Source: a virus
Virus record (IMG/VR): IMGVR_UViG_3300043540_000294
Coordinates: 1 to 32,107 of that record
Reading direction: 5' to 3' (one strand)
DNA length: 32,107 nt
Positions 7,559-15,214 of this stretch are shown piece by piece. Made by a program: the position numbers and the translations under genes. Position 1 is the stretch's first letter. Each line of letters begins with the position of its first letter. Below the pieces are notes generated by a model, which did not search any database, was not told the origin of the DNA, and saw nothing but the letters and a program-made list of their open reading frames with translations.

Positions 7559-7870
7559 ATGCTTCCGTTCAAGACTTGGTTGGAAATGCGTGATGTTCCT
7601 GATGACATGAAGTCTACTCTCATGTCTTATTTGAGCCTCGGTCTGGACCCTAAAGATGGCCTCATGATGCCGTTCCGGGCACTCAACCGCCCGGAGATCA
7701 TCTCCAAGCTCAAAAGCTGGAACCTCTTTAGTCAGCTTCCTCCCGAGAAACAAAACCAGATGATCGGGATTGTGCATCAACCGAATGCCAATTTGAGTAT
7801 GCTGGCAGCGGCTCTGGAGGACGCCTTCCGGCAGAGACACGTTGAACCAGAAATGACCGAAACGCTATAA
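7559..7870 (+). CDS. Small unknown protein, 103 residues
   Basis: Short helical protein (starts MLPFKTWLEMRDVPDDMKS), no motif recognised. The first ATG at 7559 lacks a ribosome site but has a TATATCTAT stretch immediately upstream. Its stop codon (TAA) is part of the TATAAT preceding the next gene. It leads the rightward metabolic cluster. Confidence 0.65.
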   Translation: MLPFKTWLEMRDVPDDMKSTLMSYLSLGLDPKDGLMMPFRALNRPEIISKLKSWNLFSQLPPEKQNQMIGIVHQPNANLSMLAAALEDAFRQRHVEPEMTETL

Positions 7871-7871
7871 T
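7842..7871 (+). promoter_or_regulatory. Candidate promoter giving a near-leaderless transcript
   Basis: TTGAAC (7842-7847), 18-bp spacer, TATAAT (7866-7871, perfect -10). The -10 ends six bases before the ATG at 7878, so transcription would start at or next to the start codon. It lies within the end of the preceding gene; the perfect -10 could partly be chance because it includes that stop codon. Confidence 0.4.
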
Positions 7872-7877
7872 GGAAAT

Positions 7878-8696
7878 ATGAGCTTGCCGCCTTTGTTCCA
7901 GACACGCATTTTGATGTGTCGGCCGGAATACTACAAAATCAAGTACGAAATCAACCCGTGGATGAACGTCGAGAACCAGCCGTCGTCCGCTGCGGCCCAA
8001 CAGTGGGTCAACCTGCACCACCACATCATCCGTCTGGGCGGTTGCGTCGAGTATATCGAGCCGAAGTCCGGTCTTCCCGACATGGTGTTCACGGCCAACG
8101 GTGGCCTGGTTCATGGCAACAAGGTCGTCCTGCCGAAGTTCAAGCACAAGGAACGGCAGCGGGAGAAGTCTTATTTTAAGAACTGGTTCGTGGACCACGG
8201 TTTCGAGGTCTGCGAACCACGCTGGGGCCACTTCGAGGGTGCTGGTGACGCTCTCTATGCCGGTGACTGCTGGTGGCTGGGCTACGGCTTTCGCAGCGAC
8301 CTGCGGGGGATCACCTATATTCCTGACCTCCTGGGCATCAAGAGCTACCAATATGAGCTTTGTCGGCTGGTCGATCCTTATTTTTACCATCTGGACACTT
8401 GCTTCTGTCCACTCCGAGACAGCCTGGCCCTGGTTTACCCAGATGCCTTCGATGACGAAACCCTGGCCAAAATGACCAACCGGCTCGCCATCGTGCCTGT
8501 GCCGCCTAACGAAGCCCGCAACTTCGCCTGCAACGCCGTCGTCCTGGGCAACGACATCTTAATTCCCAACGGCTGCCCGCTGACTCGGGAACGACTGGTC
8601 GAACAGAATTTCCGAGTGTACCAACTAGACATGACGGACTTCATCAAGGCGGGTGGCGCCTGCAAGTGCCTGACCCTCAAGCTCGGTGACATCTGA
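7878..8696 (+). CDS. Guanidino-group-modifying enzyme (DDAH / amidinotransferase superfamily)
   Basis: 272 residues of the pentein fold that attacks guanidinium carbons with a Cys nucleophile. Family signs in order: MCRPEYYKI (13-21, like the MCRP opening of DDAH), PDMVFTANGGL (67-77), HFEGAGDAL (118-126, acidic residue), YHLDTCFCPL (170-179, catalytic His171) and the C-terminal GGACKCLTLKL with likely nucleophile Cys264. These are the expected catalytic positions, so the enzyme should be active. Possible reactions include hydrolysing methylarginine or arginine to citrulline, or transferring an amidino group to an amine. The substrate cannot be decided from sequence. It lies in a cluster with a phosphatase and kinase and near an ATCase gene. 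Confidence 0.8.
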   Translation: MSLPPLFQTRILMCRPEYYKIKYEINPWMNVENQPSSAAAQQWVNLHHHIIRLGGCVEYIEPKSGLPDMVFTANGGLVHGNKVVLPKFKHKERQREKSYFKNWFVDHGFEVCEPRWGHFEGAGDALYAGDCWWLGYGFRSDLRGITYIPDLLGIKSYQYELCRLVDPYFYHLDTCFCPLRDSLALVYPDAFDDETLAKMTNRLAIVPVPPNEARNFACNAVVLGNDILIPNGCPLTRERLVEQNFRVYQLDMTDFIKAGGACKCLTLKLGDI

Positions 8697-8726
8697 TTTA
8701 CAACTGTCCTCGTTCGGGGTATACTA

Positions 8727-9296
8727 ATGAAGGAATTCTTGCTGATTCGACACGGCCAAAGCTTCTATAACATCCGGGAGACGACCGATCTCGACAGCGA
8801 GTTGACCGAAGATGGTGCGGCTCAAGCACTTGTGACTGCTAAGTACCTGCGGGATCGCTACGATCATCTGAACGGTTGGAAGGGACGAGTTTCGCCTTTT
8901 AAGCGAACCTTGCAGACGGCTCAGATTGTCAATGAAGTGTGCGGCATCGAGTTCGAGGTTGACTACGGGGCCGTGGAGATCATGGTCAAGTACGACCGGG
9001 TGCCGCTCAAGTGCCGGATGGACGAGTACCCGCACTTCTACTGGCCGAAGTTCATGCAAAAGGACATTGTGTACTGTCGGGAATCAATGGAATGGTTCTG
9101 GCAGCGAATGAAAGAGTATATGGAGTCGTTTGGGGACGGGAAGTGGCTGGTTGTCAGCCACGGCACTCCGGTGCAGCGGATGCACGATTATCTGGTTGGC
9201 GACGACCGGGAGGCCAGCTTCGACCTGATAAAGAACTGTTCCATTACTCATGTTGTGGACGGTAAGACGATATGCTTTAATGAGGTCGTCTACTGA
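8727..9296 (+). CDS. Histidine phosphatase superfamily (phosphoglycerate mutase-like) enzyme
   Basis: 189 residues. The N-terminal LLIRHGQSFYN carries the RHG catalytic motif (R8-H9-G10, His9 phosphorylated). SPFKRTLQTA (56-65) gives the second Arg, AVE at 82-84 the likely acid, and LVVSHGTPVQ (141-150) the second His145. Length matches small phosphatases such as CobC/PhoE rather than glycolytic mutases. The substrate is unknown; nucleotide or sugar phosphates are possible. TTTACA-17-TATACT lies directly upstream, but its -10 ends one base before the ATG, too close to serve this gene in a standard way. Confidence 0.85.
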   Translation: MKEFLLIRHGQSFYNIRETTDLDSELTEDGAAQALVTAKYLRDRYDHLNGWKGRVSPFKRTLQTAQIVNEVCGIEFEVDYGAVEIMVKYDRVPLKCRMDEYPHFYWPKFMQKDIVYCRESMEWFWQRMKEYMESFGDGKWLVVSHGTPVQRMHDYLVGDDREASFDLIKNCSITHVVDGKTICFNEVVY

Positions 9297-9308
9297 GAGG
9301 AGGAGGCC

Positions 9309-9723
9309 ATGCCTCAGAAGGTGCCGACGCCGGAGGAGATGGAGAAGCTACAGCGCAAGGACTTGGCGCCGCAGATTGACGAGTTCCTGGAGTTATGTCT
9401 GCGGGCCATCCGCAAGAAACACAACGCCAACACCAACGCTCACGTCGCCGTGCCGTGCAAGGAGTTCTCGCCGTGCCGTGCAAGGAGTTCTCGCCGTGCC
9501 GTGCAAGGAGTTCTCGCCGTGCCGTGCAAGGAGTTCTCGCCGGCCGTGCAAGGAGTTCTCGCCGGCCGTCGTGGAAGCCGTGCAAGAGATGTTGGTGAAG
9601 AAAAATTGGGACTGCACGGCTACGGGCGACGGAACGCACCTGCACATCAAGCGGAAGTACGCAAAGCCGAAACCGGCGAAGGCGACCTCCAGCAGCAGCT
9701 ATGGTGGACCCTGGGACCGATGA
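9309..9723 (+). pseudogene. Small unknown gene frameshifted by a 23-bp tandem repeat expansion
   Basis: The 5' part (MPQKVPTPEEMEKLQ...) starts behind a very strong GAGGAGGAGG site. The 3' part (VVEAVQEMLVKKNWDC ... SSSSYGGPWDR, stop 9723) lies in another frame. Removing 91 bp of repeated sequence between the first and last PCKEFSP copies restores one smooth protein of about 105 residues. Its stop overlaps the kinase ATG as ATGA, the usual coupling in this cluster. As it stands, translation from 9309 leaves this frame and reads on into the kinase frame, predicting a 342-residue fusion. This could be a broken gene, a phase-variable switch or an assembly error in the repeat. Confidence 0.7.
9447..9560 (+). 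repeat. Tandem repeat, four 23-bp units plus one 22-bp unit
   Basis: Units start at 9447, 9470, 9493, 9516 (each 23 bp, identical, GCCGTGCCGTGCAAGG...) and 9539 (22 bp, one G/T step lost). Because 23 is not a multiple of 3, each added or lost unit changes the reading frame downstream. There are no spacers between units, so it is not a CRISPR array. Confidence 0.95.
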
Positions 9724-10337
9724 GCGAGCGATTCTTAAATTGGTATCTGGATTCGCCCGAGAACCCGTACATCTGCTACATCATGCGGGGCCTTCCGGGG
9801 TCCGGCAAGAGCTACGACGCCAAGAAGCTGGCCCCGGAAGCACAAATCTTCTCCACCGATAAGTTCTTCATGAAGGACGGCGTGTACGTCCACGACCCGG
9901 AGAAGCTGAACCACTATCACAATCTCTGCAAAGGGGCGGTGCGGCAGGCCATGCGCCGCCGGCTGACGCCGCTGGTTGTGGATAACACCAACGTCCGGGT
10001 GGCCGAGTTCTTCCCGTTCCTGGAGATGTGTCTCCAGTACGACTACCGGGTGGAGATCAAGGAACCGACCTCTTCGTGGTGGGTCAACGATATCGCTCCG
10101 CACCTGGGTGATGCCAAGGCCCTGGGCCGCATGGGAGCCGACAAGGCGGTCAAGAAGAAGTGGAAGCTGGAGGATCGGCAGAAAGTCGAGCAGTTGGAGA
10201 AGGCGGCGCAGATTCTCTTCGAGAAGAACAGCCACAACGTCCCGCTGGACATTATCTACCAGATGATGCGCCGGTACGCCGTCAAGGTGTCGGCCGAGGA
10301 CATGATGAAGTCCATTTTACGGCAGAACAACCAATGA
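9720..10337 (+). CDS. P-loop polynucleotide kinase-like protein (AAA_33 type)
   Basis: 205 residues. Walker A GLPGSGKS (24-31), the STD motif FSTDKFF (44-50) with Asp47 as likely catalytic base, and VVDNTN (86-91) are the hallmark of PNKP/N4BP2-like kinases that phosphorylate 5'-OH ends of nucleic acids or nucleotides. EIKEPTSSWW (112-121) matches the following strand. The C-terminus is helical and basic. ATG at 9720 overlaps the preceding stop (ATGA). A repair role for nicked RNA or DNA is plausible; no ligase is visible beside it. Read-through from 9309 in the present sequence would give an N-terminally extended form. Confidence 0.8.
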   Translation: MSERFLNWYLDSPENPYICYIMRGLPGSGKSYDAKKLAPEAQIFSTDKFFMKDGVYVHDPEKLNHYHNLCKGAVRQAMRRRLTPLVVDNTNVRVAEFFPFLEMCLQYDYRVEIKEPTSSWWVNDIAPHLGDAKALGRMGADKAVKKKWKLEDRQKVEQLEKAAQILFEKNSHNVPLDIIYQMMRRYAVKVSAEDMMKSILRQNNQ

Positions 10338-10516
10338 GAATCATTGCCATCATTTTGATAGCGGCGGGCATGATCTGGGGCGCCGTTTTGAACTGGAGCC
10401 ATCCAGATATGACTGACCGCCGGATCATCATGGAGTTCCCCATGCAGGTCATCGGGAGTGTCTTTCTGATGATCCTGGGCATGTTGTGGCTCTATCGCTC
10501 GGAGATGAAGCGATGA
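10334..10516 (+). CDS. Small two-helix membrane protein
   Basis: 60 residues (starts MRIIAIILIAAGMIWGAV). Two hydrophobic segments (about 3-19 and 37-54) with a short polar loop between suggest an inner-membrane protein. It overlaps the kinase stop (ATGA) and the next start (ATGA), so it is translationally coupled. It could be a holin- or spanin-like accessory, but nothing proves that. Confidence 0.65.
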   Translation: MRIIAIILIAAGMIWGAVLNWSHPDMTDRRIIMEFPMQVIGSVFLMILGMLWLYRSEMKR

Positions 10517-10701
10517 AAGACATGCGACTCTGGAACCTCCGCAACGTCGTCAAGATGTGGTTGGAGGAGACGAAAAAGCAGGACTTTCTGGAGGGTGGCC
10601 CGCATATGCAGACGGCCATCCTCCTGGACATTACTGATAAGATCGTGGAAGTGGTGAAGATCAACTTCTGCGACCCGGACGCCGAGGAGCCGGGTCGCTA
10701 G
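10513..10701 (+). CDS. Small unknown protein, 62 residues
   Basis: Starts MKDMRLWNLRNVVKMW; helical, charged, ends PDAEEPGR. Coupled to the previous gene by an ATGA overlap and last in the rightward cluster; its end overlaps the convergent virion gene by 4 bases. No motif recognised. Confidence 0.65.
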   Translation: MKDMRLWNLRNVVKMWLEETKKQDFLEGGPHMQTAILLDITDKIVEVVKINFCDPDAEEPGR

Positions 10702-11333
10702 ATTTTGACGGTCATGTAGAAGTTCACGATCATGTTCACGTCTTGCGAACCCACCGAATTATAAACCACTCGGATATAAAGGCCAGCCGGTATCGTTGAT
10801 GCCAACGGTAGCGGCACGTCCACGAAGGTATTCGGGATGACGTACCATTTGTCAACGAACTTGCTGATGACATATCCGGCCCCGGCGCCCAGCAAATTAT
10901 CCACGTCCACAACCTCGAACGTCACGGAATCGCCCATGACGGAGTTCTGGGCAAAATACTGCGCCCCGTAGACGGCCTTGGTGGTTGTCAGGTGAAAGTC
11001 GAAGTTCGTGCTGGTGCCATGAGTCGCCACCCCTTCCATGCCGTCACCGGCAAACTTCACGATAGGATCGGCAAAAGGTTCGAGCTTAACCCCGACCCGG
11101 CTGTTGCAAGAAGCCTTGTAATTACTCTCGAAATCACTGCGGTCAGCGGCCTCGGCGTCGGCGTCAGCGTTCAACGGCTCATAGCCAGCTTTCCAGATTT
11201 TATAGCTGAACGTGACGGTATGATCGACCGCCCAGAGGATGTAGTTAAACCCGGCGTCGTAATACTGCATGAGCAGTGGCTTGGTGTCGCAGATGTTCTT
11301 GAAATCAGCCCAAGACTGTACTTCGATATCCAT
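10698..11333 (-). CDS. Probable virion-associated protein, 211 residues
   Basis: Starts MDIEVQSWADFKNIC. The second half is beta-rich (VTFEVVDVDNLLGAG; PAGLYIRVVYNSVGS; NMIVNFYMTVKI), typical of phage decoration, tail or fibre proteins. It has a strong AAGGAG site and lies directly behind a gene of similar style, in a block of five structural-looking genes. No specific family recognised. Confidence 0.6.
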   Translation of the reverse strand: MDIEVQSWADFKNICDTKPLLMQYYDAGFNYILWAVDHTVTFSYKIWKAGYEPLNADADAEAADRSDFESNYKASCNSRVGVKLEPFADPIVKFAGDGMEGVATHGTSTNFDFHLTTTKAVYGAQYFAQNSVMGDSVTFEVVDVDNLLGAGAGYVISKFVDKWYVIPNTFVDVPLPLASTIPAGLYIRVVYNSVGSQDVNMIVNFYMTVKI

Positions 11334-11340
11334 GTTCTCC

Positions 11341-12423
11341 TTACTTGTTCTTGATGGCGACCATGTGGCACCGGACGCCGTTGGCGACCACCGAGCCTAC
11401 CTGGAAGGCCCAGGCGGTATTGGCGGCAGCTTGTGGCAGTGGTGGGTTGAAGTCCATGATTGCTGGGAGCGCTCCACCAGGCATGTTCACGACAATTACA
11501 GCAGTACCATTATCAAGGATGGTCACTGTAGTATTAGAAGATGTAGCGAAGTTAGCGATGATGATCTTCGTGATGTCCAGAAAGACGCCCGCACCGCCGG
11601 CAGTGAATATGGTTGTGGTCGTAGTTGTTGTTGTGCTGGCGTTGGCGGCGGTGACGAGATCACGTCCGGCGCCGTTCGTCATACAAACACGCCCCGACCG
11701 ATCCATCATCATAGCAACGGCTTGGCCGTCTGATACGGCCGTTGGGCTGGCCGTGACAGCCGCCCGTCCGCCTTCAAGGACCGGGTTGCCGCTGATTGAG
11801 GCGCCACTAGCGGCGGCACCTTGAACTACCGCCGGGTTCGAGGTTGTGGCGATTTCCGTTCCCGAGGCGTTTCTTAGATTAACGTGCAGACCACGGTTCT
11901 GGGTGATACGGCAGGCCGCACCCTGGCCGCTCGACGGTGTGGTGATGGAGTCGTTGAACACACCGCCGGCCGGTGTAATGGCCGTAGAGCCTGCCGTAAA
12001 GGCAGCGTCATCGGTCATCGACGTGCCGCCGCTACCGCCACCGGCAGCGAGATTGATCTTCAGGTTGCCGCTGGAGTCTAGCTGGAGGGCAACCTGCTGG
12101 CCGTTGGTCGGGGCAGGGGCGGCGGTGTTATACACGCCACCGATGAGCATGGACTTCGTGGCAGCGGCGCCGGCCGTGACCGGGCCATCGGCGGTGTCCT
12201 GGACCGTGAAGGTTCCAGAGCCGGCAACGGTGATCGTTGATTGGTCGGAGGCGATAACGATGGGAATGCTGCTGGCCATCGTTTTCTGGCCTTGCGCAGC
12301 TTCTCTGACCACCAAGGCAGCGGCGGTTGAAGACGGGGTAGCGGTGGTGATACCGACTTGTTGGGAAGAACCGTCCGTCACAAAGATTGCTTCGGCGGTT
12401 GCGATTTTACTGAGGTCGCCCAT
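11341..12423 (-). CDS. Probable virion protein, Ala/Gly/Thr-rich with internal repeats
   Basis: 360 residues of low-complexity, beta-prone sequence. Three degenerate repeats are visible: GGVYNTAAPAPTNGQQVALQ, then GGVFNDSITTPSSGQGAACR, then a segment ending SDGQAVAMMMDRSGRVCM, each followed by a short NLKIN/LHVNL-type strand. A run of Thr (TTTTTTTTIF) precedes a C-terminal beta domain (GVFLDITKIIIANF). Such repeats are common in phage capsid-decoration and fibre-like proteins. The leader carries a strong stem-loop (12434-12465) about 10 bases before the ATG, followed by TATATACGGT rather than a clear ribosome site. Confidence 0.65.
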   Translation of the reverse strand: MGDLSKIATAEAIFVTDGSSQQVGITTATPSSTAAALVVREAAQGQKTMASSIPIVIASDQSTITVAGSGTFTVQDTADGPVTAGAAATKSMLIGGVYNTAAPAPTNGQQVALQLDSSGNLKINLAAGGGSGGTSMTDDAAFTAGSTAITPAGGVFNDSITTPSSGQGAACRITQNRGLHVNLRNASGTEIATTSNPAVVQGAAASGASISGNPVLEGGRAAVTASPTAVSDGQAVAMMMDRSGRVCMTNGAGRDLVTAANASTTTTTTTTIFTAGGAGVFLDITKIIIANFATSSNTTVTILDNGTAVIVVNMPGGALPAIMDFNPPLPQAAANTAWAFQVGSVVANGVRCHMVAIKNK

Positions 12424-12433
12424 ACCGTATATA

Positions 12434-12465
12434 GAAATCCCCGGTCAATTATGACCGGGGATTTC
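12434..12465. terminator. Strong perfect stem-loop between virion genes
   Basis: 14-bp perfect stem (GAAATCCCCGGTCA / TGACCGGGGATTTC) with an AATT loop. It lies between the 139-residue gene and the 360-residue virion gene. There is no T-run on either strand, so it may be a transcript-end stabiliser, a processing site or a leader hairpin rather than a classic intrinsic terminator. Confidence 0.6.
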
Positions 12466-12471
12466 GGTTAG

Positions 12472-12891
12472 TTAGAACATTGTGCCTTGGACTTTAACAA
12501 AGCACTCTCGGTTGCCGGTCTTGCCCATGACGTACTTCTTCAGCACGATGCGGGACTTGCCGTTTGAGATAAACTGATAACGGGCGTCGTCGGCCTTGAA
12601 TTGGCGCTGGAGCGAGGCCCGGTCAGTATAAATGACATCTACGAGTGTCGGGTTGTCGAAGTGACCGCTGGCGTCCCAATAAAGTTCAACTCGGACGCTG
12701 GAATTCTTGCGGTTCTCGACGGCGAGCAGCCATTGTGTGAAGACGAAGTTGCCAGCCGGAACTACCCATGTTTCCGTATCCTTGTTGGACAAAGACTTCG
12801 GATAAGTCAGAACGACATTTGGGATAATTGGCTTCGGCAATTTCTTCTTACCTTTCGGTGCTGGTGCCACAGGTGGTGTTGCAGCAGTCAT
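12472..12891 (-). CDS. Virion-type paralog 3 (divergent, N-terminally extended)
   Basis: 139 residues. A Pro/Lys-rich head (PVAPAPKGKKKLPKP) is followed by a domain matching the two upstream neighbours: VELYWDASGHFDNPTLVDVIYTD aligns with VELYFDQAGDGTNMQLIDAIYTD, and SRIVLKKYVMGKTGNRE with SRIVVRRTLLGGTTARE. It is thus the third copy of a tandemly multiplied beta-domain gene. Strong AAGGAGG site. A structural role is inferred from style and neighbours only. Confidence 0.7.
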   Translation of the reverse strand: MTAATPPVAPAPKGKKKLPKPIIPNVVLTYPKSLSNKDTETWVVPAGNFVFTQWLLAVENRKNSSVRVELYWDASGHFDNPTLVDVIYTDRASLQRQFKADDARYQFISNGKSRIVLKKYVMGKTGNRECFVKVQGTMF

Positions 12892-12903
12892 GTGCCTCCT
12901 TAC

Positions 12904-13257
12904 TTAGACAACGGAACCTTGCCACTGAGCGAAGACCTCACGGGCAGTCGTGCCGCCCAACAAGGTGCGACGAACGACGATCCGGGAGTTGGTTCCAACG
13001 GTGTACAGCACGTTCGGATCGAAGTTGTGCTGATAGGTTTCGCTGTCGGTGTAGATGGCGTCGATCAACTGCATGTTGGTGCCGTCGCCGGCCTGGTCGA
13101 AATAAAGTTCTACCTTGCTGCTCTGGTTGGCGACTGCCTGGGCGCCGGCGGCGAAGTAGAAGAAGTTCCAGTTGCCGCTCTGGAACGGAATCGTGAATGC
13201 GCTATCGGTAGTAGCGGTCGAGAGTACATCCTGGTACGTTTGGTGAAAATCGGGCAT
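12904..13257 (-). CDS. Virion-type paralog 2
   Basis: 117 residues. Close relative of the next upstream gene: MPDFHQTYQDVLS versus MPDYSAIYQDTLS, GNWNFFYF versus GNWNFLDW, and matching C-termini EVFAQWQGSVV versus QIYAQWHGSVI. The fold looks like an all-beta domain. Strong AAGGAG site and 10-base gap to the next gene. Confidence 0.75.
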   Translation of the reverse strand: MPDFHQTYQDVLSTATTDSAFTIPFQSGNWNFFYFAAGAQAVANQSSKVELYFDQAGDGTNMQLIDAIYTDSETYQHNFDPNVLYTVGTNSRIVVRRTLLGGTTAREVFAQWQGSVV

Positions 13258-13267
13258 TGCGTCTCCT

Positions 13268-13615
13268 TTAGATAACAGAACCGTGCCATTGAGCGTAGAT
13301 TTGACGAGGCGTGGTCACACCACCCAGGAGTGACCGCCGGACAATTACGTTAGAATTTCCGGTGGAGTTGTAGTAAATGTTCGGGTCAAAGACCTGGGCT
13401 GTCGTGACAGCACCCTTGGTATAAACCGCCGAAACGAGTTCAAGGTTGGAACCGTCGCCGGTTTCATCCCAGAATAGTTCGATCTTGCTATTGCCAACGG
13501 CTTCGGCCGAGGCTTGCCAATCCAAAAAGTTCCAGTTGCCTGGCACCGGAATGGCGTAGCTGTCGTCTTGGGTTATACTCAAGGTGTCCTGGTATATTGC
13601 AGAATAGTCAGGCAT
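13268..13615 (-). CDS. Virion-type paralog 1
   Basis: 115 residues, first of three tandem paralogs (shared IELFWDETGDGSNLELVSAVYT, written here in part, and RRSLLGG). The leader can form a hairpin between GCCTCCT (minus strand, about 13652-13658) and the AGGAGGC ribosome site (13618-13624), which might sequester translation. Nothing identifies the exact virion location. Confidence 0.72.
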   Translation of the reverse strand: MPDYSAIYQDTLSITQDDSYAIPVPGNWNFLDWQASAEAVGNSKIELFWDETGDGSNLELVSAVYTKGAVTTAQVFDPNIYYNSTGNSNVIVRRSLLGGVTTPRQIYAQWHGSVI

Positions 13616-13694
13616 GTGCCTCCTTGAATTTATTGCCTGACATATCTACTCAGGAGGCTTCAAGACTTGGAAATTTGGTTCAGAATTGCTTGCG

Positions 13695-15143
13695 CTAGAA
13701 ATCGAGGGCTTCCTTGACGATAACCTCGTGGCCCTCGTCTCCCAGAATTTTCACCCGCTTGTCGGAGTGCTTCTCCAGGTATTCGTTGATGCGGAAGATG
13801 AAGTCGTAGTAGTGGAGGATTTCTTTATCGTCGGCGGTACGCAGCCCACGGCCCATGCGCTGGACGATCTGGTGTTCCGCCTGACCTCCCGCCGCATTGA
13901 TGAGGTTGTGGACGAAGACGTTGATGCCGGTGTTGAAGATGCCCTGGGTGGCGATGGCAACCACGTCGCCCGTCGCCCGCTTCAACTGGTGGATGACGTG
14001 CTTGCGGCTCTCGTCGTTATCCTTGCCCTGGACCCATAGGCTGCCAGGAATCATGTTATTCAGGGCGTCCCCGTGGCTGAGTCGTTCGACCAGGATGAGG
14101 GTGCGGCCTTTGAGTTTCTTGACAAGGCGGCAGACGATCTCGTGGAAGTGGTAGGACTCAGCGATACCGTGGGTCACGGCATCCATGTAGATGTCGTAGG
14201 GTATCTGCGGCTCCAGGATCGGGTAGAAGACGCAGCGGGACTTGCTGAGCCGGCCACGCTCCTGAAGCTCCTTGGTCGTGATGATGCCGCTCTTGGTGGC
14301 ACTGGTCTTCATGACCGGGCCGAAGAACCCCTTGACGTTCCACTTCTGAACCGGGTCGTCCTCACCGAACTTGAACGGCGTGGCGGACATGGCCACCCGC
14401 ACGCTGGCAGCCGTCATCTTGCGATAGACCGCCATCGGCTTCTTGGACATCATGTCGTGGATTTCGTCCACGAAGAGTGCCCGGAACTTGGGCAGGAGCT
14501 TGACGATCTTGTGGATGGACTGAATGTTGGCGCAGGTGATGATATTCGGCTTGGCGGCGTTGGCCCATAAGGTGCCGACGTTCGGGAAGCCCCAATTGCT
14601 GATCTCTTCGTAGTTCTGCTTGGCAAGCTGGGTGCGGTTTTGCAGGACCAGGATCGGACAGCCGGGCGGCAGGGCCTTCATGATGGAAAGCATAATGAAG
14701 GTCTTGCCGGAGCTAGTCGGGGCGAAGATGATGCCCCGTTGGTGCTGGATGATCTTCTGGGCGAAATCCATCTGATAGTCTTCGAGCGTGATCGGCAGTT
14801 GGGGCGTGCCGTCCACCTGGGTCGCCGGGAGCCACTGGTTGAGGTATTGGCTGTCGATGGACTGGTGGCGCCACTGGACGAGATCACGGTCGTCTATCGT
14901 GTCGTATGGCTCGTTGAATTTGTTAAGGACTGCGAGAATTTCCGGGAGGATGCCGGTCAGGAAGCGGCCGTCCTCCTCCCGGAAGAAATTGTGATAGCCG
15001 TCCCACAGCCGCATTTTATAGCGACGGTTGTGGAAGTAGTTCCGTTCCCGAAAACGCAAGTGCTGGAACAGGACGTGCTTTAACTTGAGGTTATTGCTAA
15101 CCAACCAGCTATAGTCATTGCGCAGTTTGAGGACGGTCTTCAT
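13695..15143 (-). CDS. UvsW-like superfamily 2 helicase
   Basis: 482 residues. SF2 motifs in order: Walker A APTSSGKT (141-148), motif Ia LVLQNRTQLAKQ (165-176), DEIH box (226-229), SATP (253-256) and a late QRMGRGLRT arginine-finger motif VI. The N-terminal about 110 residues resemble the T4 UvsW DNA-binding head (NYFHNRRYKMRLWDGY). UvsW remodels recombination and stalled-fork intermediates and switches T4 from origin to recombination-dependent replication, so this phage may do likewise. A TATAAT lies eight bases before the ATG and there is no good ribosome site. Confidence 0.85.
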   Translation of the reverse strand: MKTVLKLRNDYSWLVSNNLKLKHVLFQHLRFRERNYFHNRRYKMRLWDGYHNFFREEDGRFLTGILPEILAVLNKFNEPYDTIDDRDLVQWRHQSIDSQYLNQWLPATQVDGTPQLPITLEDYQMDFAQKIIQHQRGIIFAPTSSGKTFIMLSIMKALPPGCPILVLQNRTQLAKQNYEEISNWGFPNVGTLWANAAKPNIITCANIQSIHKIVKLLPKFRALFVDEIHDMMSKKPMAVYRKMTAASVRVAMSATPFKFGEDDPVQKWNVKGFFGPVMKTSATKSGIITTKELQERGRLSKSRCVFYPILEPQIPYDIYMDAVTHGIAESYHFHEIVCRLVKKLKGRTLILVERLSHGDALNNMIPGSLWVQGKDNDESRKHVIHQLKRATGDVVAIATQGIFNTGINVFVHNLINAAGGQAEHQIVQRMGRGLRTADDKEILHYYDFIFRINEYLEKHSDKRVKILGDEGHEVIVKEALDF

Positions 15144-15154
15144 GAGGGCCTATT

Positions 15155-15176
15155 ATAGCAGATTCCTTACTGCTAT
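15155..15176. promoter_or_regulatory. Inverted repeat overlapping a TATAAT box upstream of the UvsW-like gene
   Basis: ATAGCAG / CTGCTAT with an 8-nt loop. The minus-strand right arm runs into CTATAAT, eight bases before the ATG at 15143. A second dyad (TAAGCCC at 15178-15184 / GGGCTTA at 15211-15217) spans the rest of the 71-bp gap. Together they could be a regulatory site, an attenuator or a leader structure. Confidence 0.4.
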
Positions 15177-15214
15177 CTAAGCCCTGTGGCGGCGGTTTTA
15201 TCTCCTCTTTGGGC

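Noticed and set aside
8697-8725. TTTACA-17-TATACT promoter for the histidine phosphatase gene
   Set aside because: Good boxes, but the -10 ends one base before the ATG, so the transcript would start inside the gene. Mentioned only as part of the TATA-box pattern.
9447-9560. CRISPR-like direct repeats
   Set aside because: Units are contiguous with no spacers and lie inside a coding region; this is a tandem slippage repeat.
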